From the NCBI GenBank assembly GCA_023229545.1, contig JALNZB010000001.1, forward strand, positions 62,001 through 126,000: a stretch of DNA of 64,000 nucleotides, given 5' to 3'. How positions within the stretch are numbered: position 1 is the stretch's first letter; every line of letters begins with the position of its first letter. The position numbers and the translations under genes were made by a program. The stretch is from Sulfuritalea sp. Lineage in GTDB: Bacteria > Pseudomonadota > Gammaproteobacteria > Burkholderiales > Rhodocyclaceae. Below, piece by piece: positions 27,357 to 34,579 of the stretch. Below the pieces are notes generated by a model. That model saw only the letters and a program-made list of their open reading frames with translations. It was not told the origin of the DNA and ran no database searches.

Positions 27357-27641
27357 ATGTCCACTACTTCACTGAAGCTTTCTGACGCACTCAAGCAACG
27401 CGCTGCTGCCGCTGCCGAGAAGAAAGGGGTCTCGCCGCATGCGTTCATGGTCCATGCGATTGAGCAGGCGGCCACTGCAGCAGAGCGGCGGGCCAGTTTC
27501 GTAAGCGAGGCTCAAGCGGCACGGGAACAAATGTTGAGCACCGGAAAGGGCTACGATGCCAGTGAGGTTCATGCCTACCTGAAGGCGCGCATTTCCGGCA
27601 AGAAGTCTGCGAAGCCGAAAGCCAGATCTTGGCAAAGCTGA
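27357..27641 (+). CDS. ribbon-helix-helix antitoxin
   Basis: A 94-residue protein. MSTTSLKLSDALKQRAAAAAEKKGVSPHAFMVHAI fits the CopG/ParD-type ribbon-helix-helix DNA-binding N terminus. The C-terminal half is basic and probably neutralises the toxin. The reading frame overlaps the toxin gene by 13 bases. It should repress its own operon through the repeats just upstream. Confidence 0.75.
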   Translation: MSTTSLKLSDALKQRAAAAAEKKGVSPHAFMVHAIEQAATAAERRASFVSEAQAAREQMLSTGKGYDASEVHAYLKARISGKKSAKPKARSWQS

Positions 27642-27934
27642 TCTATTCAGGACGCGCGTTCGCCGATCTCGAACGGCTAACCGACTTCCTGATTGAGACA
27701 GATCCCGCCGCAGCGGCAGAGACGGTTGGATTGATCGAGGAAGCCGTTGTATTATTGGTGCGTCATCCACTGATCGGTCGTCCGGTGGAGTATGAATTGC
27801 GAGAGTTGGTGATATCTCGGGGACGTACGGGCTATGTGGCCCTCTATAGCTTTGAGGAAGACCGGGATGCCGTCCTGGTTCTTGCGATCCGTCATCAATG
27901 TGAAGCCGGCTATTGGGGGCAGGACGATGACTGA
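27629..27934 (+). CDS. ParE/RelE-superfamily toxin
   Basis: A 101-residue toxin partner starting at TTG (27629), overlapping the antitoxin gene. AKLIYSGRAFADLERLTDFL, LLVRHPLIGRPVEYELRELV and DAVLVLAIRHQCEAGY match the ParE/RelE fold. ParE members inhibit gyrase and RelE members cleave mRNA; sequence alone slightly favours ParE. The module lies directly after recG. Confidence 0.75.
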   Translation: MAKLIYSGRAFADLERLTDFLIETDPAAAAETVGLIEEAVVLLVRHPLIGRPVEYELRELVISRGRTGYVALYSFEEDRDAVLVLAIRHQCEAGYWGQDDD

Positions 27935-28044
27935 GTTCTGCCAAAAGCGGACGTCGGAATCGACGCCCGACAGCAGTTGTGCTGTGTTACCGATCAATGC
28001 AGGGTATGATGCTTTTCGCATTTCACTCGATAGGTGCCTAATCG

Positions 28045-29238
28045 ATGCTGCCAGGCCGTCTTGATGAACTTTCCGCAATTGCTCTACAGCAGTTGTGCAC
28101 GGACAGGTGCTCCGAATCGAAGACGCTTGATTTCAAAGCCAGTCTTCCTTCGACGAGTGACAAAGATAAGGCCGAGTTCCTCAAGGATGTAACTGCTCTG
28201 GCCAATTCGGACGGCGGGGATTTGGTCTTCGGGGTTGCGGAAAAGGAGGGTGTTGCCAACCGGATCGTCCCGATAACTAGCGAGTCAGCTGACGCTGCAA
28301 AACGAAGGCTAGGGCAACTGTTGGATTCGGGTACAGAGCCTCGGATTCATGGAATACAGATTCACTCCGTCTCCGTCGAAAACGGCTGCGTCCTGATTGT
28401 TCGCGTTCCAGCCTCTTTCGACGGGCCGCACCGCTATCTTTTCAACGGGCACAGCAAATTCGTCATGCGCAACGGCACACACATCACAGAGCTGTCGTAT
28501 GAGCAGCTCCGTACCGCATTTGATCGCACAGCGACGCTCGTCGATAGAACGCGCAGCTTTATGAATAACCGAGCTGAAGCGATTGTTGCGCGACGTACGC
28601 CGCGACCAATGCAGCCTGGGCCTATGTGCCTCGTACATCTGGTTCCCCTCGCTTCTATGGGTGGGCGTCTCGCACCGGATATATCGGCGCTGGAACACGA
28701 CTTTACGAAGTTCATCTTCTCGGACTGGGGTGGGGGTAGTCGAGCGCTAAATCTTGATGGGCTACTGGTCTACACCGCAGATCAACGAGGCGGTGTCATC
28801 AATGCGTACGTTCAAGCTTTCCGATCAGGCGCGTTTGAAGCTGGACGCTTCGGAGGCAGCCTCTCATACCTCACGGAGGATGGCGAGCCCCCAAAACGAA
28901 TTCCATCGACCACTGTGACAACGTTTTACCGTGAGGCGGTTGTGAGGTTCATCGCTACAGCAAACGCATTGGGGTATTCGGGGCCCGCAGTACTCCGCTT
29001 CGCCTTGTTGAGTATTCAGGGATACGAGTTTGCCGTCGGAGAGCAATACTGGGGACGCGGGAAAGCATTTGCCGATCGTCCAGACCTGGTGTTGCCAGAC
29101 GCTTGGATTGAAGACCTTGCTGCGCCATTTGACGTAGATACGCTTGTCCGTCCGATGATGGACATTCTCTGGCAGGCGTTCGACGTCGCCCGGTGCCTTG
29201 AGTATGACGAATCAGGGGCCTGGTGCCCCCGTCGATGA
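28045..29238 (+). CDS. Schlafen/AlbA_2-domain protein
   Basis: A 397-residue protein. Residues 10-150 form an AlbA_2 (Schlafen-type, formerly divergent AAA_4) domain: CSESKTLDFKASLP, EFLKDVTALANSDGGDLVFG and FVMRNGTHITELS. The remaining 240 residues match nothing I know and may sense nucleic acid or protein. Related AlbA_2 proteins act as transcriptional regulators or in phage defence; the role here is unknown. The coding region is visibly less GC-rich than its neighbours and sits next to a toxin-antitoxin module, suggesting acquisition by transfer. The start at 28045 has no clear ribosome binding site. Confidence 0.7.
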   Translation: MLPGRLDELSAIALQQLCTDRCSESKTLDFKASLPSTSDKDKAEFLKDVTALANSDGGDLVFGVAEKEGVANRIVPITSESADAAKRRLGQLLDSGTEPRIHGIQIHSVSVENGCVLIVRVPASFDGPHRYLFNGHSKFVMRNGTHITELSYEQLRTAFDRTATLVDRTRSFMNNRAEAIVARRTPRPMQPGPMCLVHLVPLASMGGRLAPDISALEHDFTKFIFSDWGGGSRALNLDGLLVYTADQRGGVINAYVQAFRSGAFEAGRFGGSLSYLTEDGEPPKRIPSTTVTTFYREAVVRFIATANALGYSGPAVLRFALLSIQGYEFAVGEQYWGRGKAFADRPDLVLPDAWIEDLAAPFDVDTLVRPMMDILWQAFDVARCLEYDESGAWCPRR

Positions 29239-29531
29239 CGACCGGTGGGTGCGCTATTGGTGACGCCCCGGGGCCTCCGAGACACTCTTTCTGACTAGTT
29301 GCCTCGACGTCCGCTTAGGGCACAACGCAGACATTCACTCCGCCCGCCAAAGACGGAGTTTTCCACCGGCTTTGTGCCGCACAACATGCTAGAAAGATAT
29401 GAATCGCAAAGTTTCAATTTCCGTGAGATTGGGATGCTGCGCTGGCTCGTAGGGCGAGCCAGCATTGCCACGTTGCGGCGCGGCGCTTTGCGCTGCACCC
29501 AGGCAAGCGCTTGTCGCTCGCACGTGATTTC
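29239..29531. other. 293-base gap before ubiC
   Basis: No gene recognised. It contains a 9-bp perfect inverted repeat, GCTGGCTCG and CGAGCCAGC with a 5-base loop (29441-29463), which is terminator-like but lacks a T tract. This is probably the right edge of the accessory islet. Confidence 0.4.
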
Positions 29532-30107
29532 ATGAGGAAGGCTCTTGGAGACCGCAAGACCCGTGGGCGCGACGCTGGCGGCTGGCTGGCGCTCGGTGGC
29601 GTGCTCAGTGGCGTACCCGCTGCCGAACCCGGCGTCGCGCGCGACTGGCTGCGCGCCACCGGCTCGCTGACGGCGCGCCTGCAACAAAGCGGGCCGACCA
29701 CCGTGCAACTGCTGCGCCAGGGCCTGTACCAGCCGCAGCGCGACGAGCGCCGCGTGCTGCGCCTGGCGCCCGGTCGCCTGGCGCCGGTGCGCGAGGTGGT
29801 GCTGCGCGTGCAGGGCCGCGTCGCGGTGTACGCCCATACCGTCGTCAATCGCGCGGCGCTGAAACTGCTGCGTCGCGCCGGGCGGCGCCCGCTGGCTACC
29901 GTGCTGTTCGCCGATCCGCAGGTCAAGGCCGGGCCGCTCTATTACCGCCAGCTCGATGCGCGACATCCGCTGCATCGCGCCGCTGCGCTCTGGTGCGAAG
30001 GCGCCGTACCGCACCGCCTGGCGGCGCGGCGAGCACTGTTCACGCGCGGCGCGGCGCGCCTTCTGGTCACCGAAGTTTTCCTTCCCTGGTCACAGGACGA
30101 CGCATGA
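29532..30107 (+). CDS. ubiC: chorismate--pyruvate lyase
   Basis: Converts chorismate to 4-hydroxybenzoate and pyruvate, the first step of ubiquinone synthesis. It has 191 residues from the ATG at 29532; a TTG at 29511 and later starts cannot be excluded because no ribosome binding site is evident. Family marks are RDWLRATGSLTARL, LRQGLYQPQRDE (active-site Arg region) and the C-terminal ALFTRGAARLLVTEVFLP with the conserved Glu. Its stop overlaps the next gene in ATGA. ubiA, the next pathway step, lies 2.6 kb downstream. Confidence 0.88.
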   Translation: MRKALGDRKTRGRDAGGWLALGGVLSGVPAAEPGVARDWLRATGSLTARLQQSGPTTVQLLRQGLYQPQRDERRVLRLAPGRLAPVREVVLRVQGRVAVYAHTVVNRAALKLLRRAGRRPLATVLFADPQVKAGPLYYRQLDARHPLHRAAALWCEGAVPHRLAARRALFTRGAARLLVTEVFLPWSQDDA

Positions 30108-31417
30108 GCCACGCATCGGCGCTGCTGCGCACGCGCCGCTTCCTGCCGCTGTTCGTCACCCAGTTTCTCGGCGCGCTCAACGACAATGTGCTGAAGAACG
30201 CGCTGGTGGTGCTGCTCACCTTCCAGGCCGCGAGCTGGACCACGATCAGGCCCGAACTGCTGGCCAATCTTGCCGCCGGCATATTCATCCTGCCCTTCTT
30301 TCTGTTCTCCGCCACCGCCGGGCAGCTTGCCGACAAGTACGACAAGGCCCGCCTGGCGCGGCTGGTGAAGCTGCTGGAAATCGTCATCGTGCTGATCGCC
30401 GGAATCGGCTTCGCCATGCGCAACATCGAGTTGCTGTTCTTCGCGCTGTTTCTGCTCGGCCTGCATTCGACGCTGTTCGGCCCGATCAAGTACGCCATTC
30501 TGCCGCAGCATCTGCGCGAGGATGAACTGGTCGGCGGCAACGCCCTGATCGAGGCCGGCACTTTCGTCGCCATCCTGATCGGCACCTTGCTTGGCGGCCT
30601 GCTCGCCAGCGGCACTGCGGCGACGACATGGATTACCGCAGTCGGCCTGGCGATCGCCGTCGCCGGCTATCTGGCGGCGCGCGGCATTCCCGCCGCCGTG
30701 CCGCCAGCGCCGACTCTTGCGATCAATCCCAACCCGCTGACCGAGACCTGGCGCAACATCAACTTCGCCCGCGAGAACCGCACCATCTTTCTGTCGATCA
30801 TGGGCATTTCCTGGTTCTGGCTCTACGGCGCGCTGTTCCTGGCGCAGTTTCCGGCCTACACCCGGAATGTGCTGGGCGGCGACGAGACGGTGGTAACGCT
30901 GCTGCTGGCGACCTTCACCTTCGGCATCGGCGCCGGTTCGATGTTGTGCGAGAAACTGTCCGCCGACCGGGTCGAACCGGGACTGGTGCCGCTTGGCTCG
31001 ATCGGCCTGACCCTGTTCGGCATCGACCTGGCGTTGGCCTCGCCCGCCGCGCCGCTGGGGCAGGCGCTGGGCGCGGCAACCTTGCTGAACCTGGCAGCGA
31101 CCTGGCGCATCCTGTTCGATCTGGTCATGCTCGGCGTCTTCGGCGGCCTTTTCATCGTGCCGCTGTATGCGTTGGTGCAGCAGCGCTCCAACCCTGAACA
31201 CCGCGCCCGCGTCATCGCCGCCAACAACATCTTCAATGCCCTGTTCATGGTCGTCGGCGCCCTGTCCGCCGCCGCACTGCTCGCCGCCGGACTGACGATT
31301 CCCGTCCTGTTCGGCGTCGCGGCGGTCTGCAACGCCGCCGTGGCCCTGTTCATCTATGGCCTGGCGCCGGAATTTTCGCGGCGCTTTATCGCCTGGCTGC
31401 TGCCCCATTCGGCATAG
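30104..31417 (+). CDS. LplT-like MFS transporter
   Basis: A 437-residue major facilitator protein with about 12 membrane helices, starting at the ATG that overlaps the ubiC stop. FLPLFVTQFLGALNDNVLKNAL and ATAGQLADKYDKARLARLVK (MFS motif A loop) match the LplT lysophospholipid transporter family. LplT flips lysophospholipids inward for re-acylation by Aas. In several relatives this domain is fused or adjacent to an acyltransferase; none is present here. One dispersed element is read in frame as AAVPPAPTLA in the loop after helix 6. Confidence 0.8.
   Translation: MSHASALLRTRRFLPLFVTQFLGALNDNVLKNALVVLLTFQAASWTTIRPELLANLAAGIFILPFFLFSATAGQLADKYDKARLARLVKLLEIVIVLIAGIGFAMRNIELLFFALFLLGLHSTLFGPIKYAILPQHLREDELVGGNALIEAGTFVAILIGTLLGGLLASGTAATTWITAVGLAIAVAGYLAARGIPAAVPPAPTLAINPNPLTETWRNINFARENRTIFLSIMGISWFWLYGALFLAQFPAYTRNVLGGDETVVTLLLATFTFGIGAGSMLCEKLSADRVEPGLVPLGSIGLTLFGIDLALASPAAPLGQALGAATLLNLAATWRILFDLVMLGVFGGLFIVPLYALVQQRSNPEHRARVIAANNIFNALFMVVGALSAAALLAAGLTIPVLFGVAAVCNAAVALFIYGLAPEFSRRFIAWLLPHSA
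30694..30715 (-). repeat. dispersed 22-nt element, copy in MFS gene
   Basis: Reverse-strand copy AGTCGGCGCTGGCG, GC, ACGGCG, antisense to the gene and read as AAVPPAPT. Confidence 0.75.
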
Positions 31418-31428
31418 CGCCCGGATAA

Positions 31429-31905
31429 GTGAGGGACCACGGTTTTTCCTGCAAGCGGAGACTGAGGCGCGCGCCGACAGCTTACTTGCTGGCCTGCCAG
31501 CGCTACATCGAGTTGAATCCGGTGCGGGCCGGCATGGTCGAGCATCCGGGCGAATACCACTGGTCGAGCTACCGCGCCAACGGGCAGGGGGAGGACAACG
31601 CGCTGATCCGGTCGCACGCGCTTTACGAGGCGCTGGGTCTCGATGCGGCGAGCCGGCAGGCGGCCTATCGAGAGTTGTTCCGTTACGAGTTGGAGCCGGG
31701 CATGGTGGATAAGATTCGCCGGGCGACGAACGCTTCGCCGCCGAAGTTTCCGCAGCACTTGGAAGGCGGGCGGCACCGGGACAGTCGGGGCGACTGCGCA
31801 AGGTGGAAGCGCCGGAGTCGGGGGAGTTGTTCGGAGAGCGATGCCGATAAAAACCGGGGACACCGGTTTTCCGGTTTACGCAATCCAATGAATTGGCTAT
31901 TATGA
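31429..31905 (+). pseudogene. REP-associated tyrosine transposase remnant
   Basis: Only the C-terminal third of an IS200-like/RAYT transposase remains. LLACQRYIELNPVRAGMVEH, PGEYHWSSYRANGQG and YRELFRYELEPGMVDKIRRA are characteristic. The Y1 domain with the HxH motif and catalytic tyrosine is absent, and the sequence before about 31470 is unrelated, so the 5' part has been deleted. After about 31740 the frame loses resemblance and ends in a small hairpin. It lies between the LplT-like gene and a toxin-antitoxin module. Confidence 0.75.
31850..31870. repeat. hairpin at the end of the transposase remnant
   Basis: AAAACCGG and CCGGTTTT arms with a 5-base loop (GGACA). It could be a REP-type end of the RAYT unit or a small terminator. 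Confidence 0.45.
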
Positions 31906-31919
31906 CCATATTGGCCATT
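31892..31919. promoter_or_regulatory. candidate operator of the Phd/PIN module
   Basis: Direct repeats ATTGGCTATT (31892-31901) and ATTGGCCATT (31910-31919), 18 bases apart centre to centre, just before an AAGGAGAG ribosome binding site and the antitoxin ATG. Confidence 0.4.
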
Positions 31920-31933
31920 TCAAGGAGAGATAG

Positions 31934-32203
31934 ATGATTACCGTCACTTCTGTCGAGGCGCAAAGCCGCTTCGGCGAGTTGATCGACCGCTCGCAACGCG
32001 AGCCTATTGAAGTCACTCGTCGTGGACGGACCGTGGCCTATGTGGTTTCGGAACACGACATGCAGGCGCTGTCCGGCGTAAAGAAGCGCAGGGAAGAAGC
32101 GGCGCGCTGGTATTCGCAATACCGGACACAGGTGATGGCGCAAGCGGGCGCCGCCGATTTGACCGACGCCGACGTCAACGGCTTGGTGCATGAGCTTCGA
32201 TAG
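31934..32203 (+). CDS. Phd/YefM-type antitoxin
   Basis: An 89-residue antitoxin. MITVTSVEAQSRFGELIDRSQREPIEVTRRGRTVAYVVSEHDM is the dimeric Phd DNA-binding fold. The C-terminal helical tail should wrap and block the PIN toxin. A good ribosome binding site (AAGGAGAG) precedes the ATG, and the toxin gene overlaps by 14 bases. Confidence 0.85.
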   Translation: MITVTSVEAQSRFGELIDRSQREPIEVTRRGRTVAYVVSEHDMQALSGVKKRREEAARWYSQYRTQVMAQAGAADLTDADVNGLVHELR

Positions 32204-32606
32204 GCGCATCGTTATCGACACCGGCGTACTGGTAAGCGCCGCGATCCGCCCGGAATCCATCCCCGCCCTGGCCTTGGAGAAGGCGTTTCTGCATTTCGAG
32301 GTATGCGCCAGCGAGGAAACGATGGCGGAGCTGGAGACAGTGTTGCTGCGCGAAAAGTTCGACCGCTATGCGTCGATGGATCTGCGGCAGACGTTTCTCG
32401 CCGGGCTCCGCAAGCGAGCGGCGCTGTTTGCTGTTACTCAGGATGTCAGCGACTGCCGCGACCCCAAGGACAATAAATTTCTCGCGCTGGCCGCCACCGC
32501 CGAGGCGGAGTTGATCGTCGCCAGCGATCCACACCTGAGCGATATGCACCCTTGGCGCGGAATTCCGATCATGCCTCCAGCGGCGTTTCTGGTGGGAATT
32601 CGCTAG
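32190..32606 (+). CDS. PIN-domain toxin
   Basis: A 138-residue PIN-family ribonuclease toxin. The acidic active site is visible: RIVIDTGVLVSA (first Asp), ASEETMAELETVL (Glu) and DVSDCRDPKDNKFLALAATA (Asp pair). It belongs to the 'putative toxin-antitoxin PIN family' usually paired with Phd-like antitoxins, as here. It probably cleaves structured RNA when the antitoxin is lost. Confidence 0.87.
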   Translation: MSFDRRIVIDTGVLVSAAIRPESIPALALEKAFLHFEVCASEETMAELETVLLREKFDRYASMDLRQTFLAGLRKRAALFAVTQDVSDCRDPKDNKFLALAATAEAELIVASDPHLSDMHPWRGIPIMPPAAFLVGIR

Positions 32607-32695
32607 GGTGCGGGGTCTGCGTGTGGAGAACCGGGTCAAGTCGGATGCAGTTAGCCACTGCTACTCGTCGTGGTGACTGCCGGTAAAATCGGCGC

Positions 32696-33583
32696 ATGAC
32701 TTTCGCCGGCCTTAAACAACGTCTCGATCTCTACGAAAAGCTGATGCGGCTGGACAAGCCGATCGGCACGCTGCTGCTGCTGTGGCCGACGCTGTGGGCG
32801 CTGTGGATCGCCAGCAACGGCCAGCCGCACTGGCTGCTGGTCTGGATCTTCGCCCTCGGTACGCTGCTGATGCGTTCCGCCGGTTGCGTCATCAACGACT
32901 ATGCCGACCGCGATTTCGATCCGCATGTCGAACGCACCAAAGACAGACCGCTGGCGGCGCGCAAGGTGTCCACGGGTGAGGCGCTGACGCTGGCGGCGAT
33001 CCTCATTCTTTGCGCCTTCCTGCTGGTCTTGCCGATTTTTCGCCGGATCTGGTGGCTGACGCTGATCGCGGTGTTTCTCGCCGCGAGTTATCCGTATACC
33101 AAGCGCTTTTTCGCTTTGCCGCAGGCCTATCTCGGCGTCGCCTTCGGTTTCGGCATTCCCATGGCGTTTGCTGCGGTGACCGGCGAAGTGGGTCCGCTGG
33201 GCTGGACGCTACTGGTCGCCAATATTTTCTGGGCGCTGGCCTACGACACCGAATACGCCATGGTCGACCGCGAAGACGATCTCAAGATCGGCATCCACAC
33301 GGCGGCCATTACTTTCGGTCGTTTCGACGTGGTGGCGGTGATGCTGTGCTATGCCGCCACGCTCGGCATCCTGGCGGTGGTCGGCTGGCAGTTGCGCTTC
33401 GGCCCGCCGTATTTCGCCGGACTGACCGTTGCGGCTTCACTGGCGGGCTATCATTACACCCTGATCCGTGATCGCCGTCGTGATGGCTGCTTTGCCGCCT
33501 TTCGCCACAACAACTGGTTCGGCGCGGCGATCTTCGCTGGCATTGTTGCCGAACTCAATCTCCGGCCCTGGCTGGCGCAGTAG
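32696..33583 (+). CDS. ubiA: 4-hydroxybenzoate polyprenyltransferase
   Basis: Integral membrane enzyme that prenylates 4-hydroxybenzoate, the second committed step of ubiquinone synthesis. It has 295 residues and about nine helices. Both Asp-rich, Mg-pyrophosphate-binding motifs are present: CVINDYADRDFDPHVERTKDRPLA and YDTEYAMVDREDDLKIG. It is separated from ubiC by the MFS gene, a transposase remnant and a toxin-antitoxin module. Confidence 0.95.
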   Translation: MTFAGLKQRLDLYEKLMRLDKPIGTLLLLWPTLWALWIASNGQPHWLLVWIFALGTLLMRSAGCVINDYADRDFDPHVERTKDRPLAARKVSTGEALTLAAILILCAFLLVLPIFRRIWWLTLIAVFLAASYPYTKRFFALPQAYLGVAFGFGIPMAFAAVTGEVGPLGWTLLVANIFWALAYDTEYAMVDREDDLKIGIHTAAITFGRFDVVAVMLCYAATLGILAVVGWQLRFGPPYFAGLTVAASLAGYHYTLIRDRRRDGCFAAFRHNNWFGAAIFAGIVAELNLRPWLAQ

Positions 33584-33599
33584 TTATCTTCGCAAGCCC

Positions 33600-34259
33600 T
33601 CAGGCGTTCTTGCCTTTCTGCCACAGCACGTCGCCGCCGCCAGCGGCCTTGTTCAGCCAGCGGGCGAGGACGAAGAGCAAGTCGGAAAGGCGATTGAGGT
33701 ATTGCCGTCCGGCGTCCGATACCGCTTCTTCGGTGGCCAGCGCAATCGTGATGCGTTCGGCGCGACGGCAGACGGTGCGCGCCAGGTGCGTCAGCGCGGC
33801 GGCGCGCACGGCGCTGGGCCGTCCCGAGCCGCGCATTTCACTGCCCGAAGCGGACGCAGTCCGCGCACCGCCGTCACCCCCTTCCTCAGGAAGGGGGCTG
33901 GGGGGAAGGGGAATTCCACCACCGGGCAGGATGAATTCCTTGAGCGGCCCCAGATCGGCGTTGTAACGGTCGATGGCGGCTTCCAGCCGCGCCGGTTGCG
34001 TGGCTTTCAGCAGCATTGCGCCGGGGATCGAGAGTTCGCCACCGAGATCGAACAGGTCGTGCTGGATGCCGGTCAGAAGCTCGCGCACGTCGGCGGGCAG
34101 TTCCTCGCAGAGAATCACGCCGAGCAGTGAATTGAGTTCGTCCACGTCGCCGATGGCGGCAACGCGGGCGGAATTCTTGGCGACGCGCGAGCCGTCGCCA
34201 AGCCCGGTGGCGCCAGCGTCGCCAGTGCGGGTGTAGATCTTCGTAAGGCGGTGGGCCAT
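33600..34259 (-). CDS. PduO-type cobalamin adenosyltransferase with in-frame insertion
   Basis: Transfers the adenosyl group of ATP to cob(I)alamin. The ATP site KIYTRTGDAGATGLGDGSRV, the VCRRAER block and YLNRLSDLLFVLAR are intact. Between FILPGGG and ALTHLARTVCRRAER there are about 37 extra residues rich in Pro, Gly and Ser (IPLPPSPLPEEGGDGG, then ARTASASGSEMRG and more) that relatives lack. The extra DNA consists of two hairpins (33850-33897 region). The product is 219 residues against about 185 in the family. The insertion is in the loop before the active-site helix, so activity may or may not survive. Confidence 0.85.
   Translation of the reverse strand: MAHRLTKIYTRTGDAGATGLGDGSRVAKNSARVAAIGDVDELNSLLGVILCEELPADVRELLTGIQHDLFDLGGELSIPGAMLLKATQPARLEAAIDRYNADLGPLKEFILPGGGIPLPPSPLPEEGGDGGARTASASGSEMRGSGRPSAVRAAALTHLARTVCRRAERITIALATEEAVSDAGRQYLNRLSDLLFVLARWLNKAAGGGDVLWQKGKNA
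33850..33897. repeat. double-hairpin REP-like insertion inside the adenosyltransferase gene
   Basis: A 6-bp stem GCGGAC-GCA-GTCCGC (33850-33864), 12 bases, then a 21-bp palindrome (33877-33897; CCCCCTTCC, loop TCA, GGAAGGGGG). Both lie within the extra in-frame segment of the gene. Confidence 0.7.
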
Positions 34260-34438
34260 GGCGCAATCCAGGGAAGCGGATGGCGCCGATTATCCCAGAT
34301 CGGCAGAGGCGGTGCTGCTGGCGCGATGAGCCGAACACCTCGCATTCCATTCGACTTTAGATATAGGCATAGACCCCGGTGATGCGGGCATAACGCATAT
34401 CTTTCGGAAGGAATCCCTTGCTGCGCTAGAATCGCAAG

Positions 34439-34455
34439 TTGCATTTTGCAATGCA
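34439..34455. promoter_or_regulatory. TTGCA inverted-repeat site upstream of Cache kinase
   Basis: TTGCA-TTT-TGCAA (34439-34451) overlapping TGCATT-TTGC-AATGCA (34440-34455). The 14-mer CATTTTGCAATGCA inside it recurs in inverted orientation upstream of the SulP gene at 43724-43737. Confidence 0.5.
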
Positions 34456-34495
34456 CTTGTTGAATTGTGCATCACTTTGGAGGGAATCCGTCGTT

Positions 34496-34579
34496 ATGGT
34501 CAGCCGTGGCAATTCTCGGGACGTTGCCGTTTCGTTCCTGGCGGCGCGGCGTGGTCTGGAGAATACGCTTGTCGGTTGA
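34496..34579 (+). CDS. possible 27-residue leader peptide
   Basis: ATG at 34496 follows the best ribosome binding site of the region (GGAGGG at 34479-34484) and opens 27 codons ending at TGA 34577-34579, out of frame with the histidine kinase. Its end overlaps the likely kinase start codons (GTG 34551, TTG 34569), so it could couple translation. This is speculative. Confidence 0.25.
   Translation: MVSRGNSRDVAVSFLAARRGLENTLVG

Noticed and set aside
34301..34315. Sigma-54 promoter for the Cache kinase (CGGCAGAGGCGGTGC)
   Set aside because: GG and GC spacing fits, but the -24 block matches poorly and the TTGCA sites would lie downstream of it instead of upstream.
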